A stretch of 5,022 nucleotides of DNA from positions 1 to 5,022 of the forward strand of contig JAGDMJ010000283.1 of NCBI GenBank assembly GCA_017860555.1, read 5' to 3'. The notes under the pieces are model-generated. The model saw only the letters and a list, made by a program, of their open reading frames with translations, did no database searches and had not been told where the DNA came from. How positions within the stretch are numbered: position 1 is the first letter of the stretch; every line of letters starts with the position of its first letter. The translations under genes were made by a program, and so were the position numbers. This stretch comes from Bacteroidota bacterium (GTDB taxonomy: Bacteria > Bacteroidota > Ignavibacteria > UBA10030 > UBA6906). Positions 4,937 through 5,022 of this stretch are shown piece after piece.

Positions 4937-5022
4937 TCATCTGATCAAGAGCATCGTTCGTGACTCTACAAAGGACCCCACTCTCAAGCGGTAGATGTAC
5001 ATTCCACTTGCCAGACCGCTTC
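4937..5022 (-). CDS. 3' end of a probable type IX secretion substrate (C-terminal sorting domain), truncated by the window edge
   Basis: On the - strand an open frame enters from the right edge and ends with TGA at 4939-4937, giving 27 residues: SGLASGMYIYRLR, then VGSFVESRTMLLIR. This closely fits the end of the type A Por-secretion C-terminal sorting domain (TIGR04183 family). That domain typically reads like L.aGvY.yrL..g.f...rkm.l.k at the very terminus of a protein. In Bacteroidota and relatives such tails direct outer-membrane export by the type IX system, after which the tail is removed. The identity of the parent protein is not visible. The fragment is short, but the GMYIYRL core, the GSFVESR turn, the final hydrophobic strand with a basic end, and an immediate stop make coincidence unlikely. 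The gene converges on miaA with 59 bp between stops; I see no good terminator there. Confidence 0.75.
   Translation of the reverse strand, partial: SGLASGMYIYRLRVGSFVESRTMLLIR

Noticed and set aside
332..4970. TGACTCTACA occurring at 332-341 and 4961-4970
   Set aside because: Several repeated 10-mers are expected by chance in 5 kb, and the second copy lies inside the sorting-domain coding fragment.

Overview
The window carries nine protein-coding genes or gene fragments. Eight lie on the + strand and one fragment at the right edge lies on the - strand. GC content is moderate to high (mid-50s percent by eye). The best single clue to the organism is the right edge: on the - strand it encodes the last 27 residues of a protein ending like a type IX secretion (Por system) C-terminal sorting domain. 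That secretion system belongs to the Bacteroidota/FCB lineage. The folP-cdaA gene pair, the CdaA sequence style and the VGGSGLY motif of MiaA fit the same lineage, perhaps the Ignavibacteriota/Chlorobiota side because of the GC content. The lineage is an inference; the gene identities are much firmer.

Left block (1-1265), iron-sulfur and oxidative stress: the C-terminal part of an A-type Fe-S carrier (IscA/SufA/ErpA family) is cut by the window edge. After 167 bp comes an Fe/Mn superoxide dismutase with a strong Shine-Dalgarno (SD) sequence. An iscX gene follows immediately, its start touching the sod stop. The arrangement ties superoxide removal to Fe-S cluster assembly.

Middle (1266-1563): a 20-bp imperfect inverted repeat with heptamer substructure lies between iscX and a tiny gene. 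That gene (1454-1555) encodes a 33-residue, extremely basic protein. It has its own SD and a plausible sigma-70-like promoter, and it appears to lead into folP.

Right block (1565-4877): four housekeeping genes lie head to tail with gaps of 40 bp or less. They are folP (dihydropteroate synthase), cdaA (membrane diadenylate cyclase making c-di-AMP), pcm (protein L-isoaspartate methyltransferase) and miaA (tRNA A37 dimethylallyltransferase). pcm and miaA overlap if miaA starts at the best ATG. Together they cover folate synthesis, second-messenger signalling, protein repair and tRNA modification, and are probably at least partly co-transcribed with the small basic gene.

Right edge (4937-5022, - strand): the 3' end of a probable secreted or surface protein converges on miaA with about 60 bp between them.

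I found no rRNA, tRNA, CRISPR array, transposase or clear sign of horizontal transfer. The window is mostly ordinary housekeeping sequence. The items most worth a second look are the small basic gene, the SOD-IscX coupling with a His-type SOD active site, the palindromic repeat and the cryptic sorting-domain fragment.
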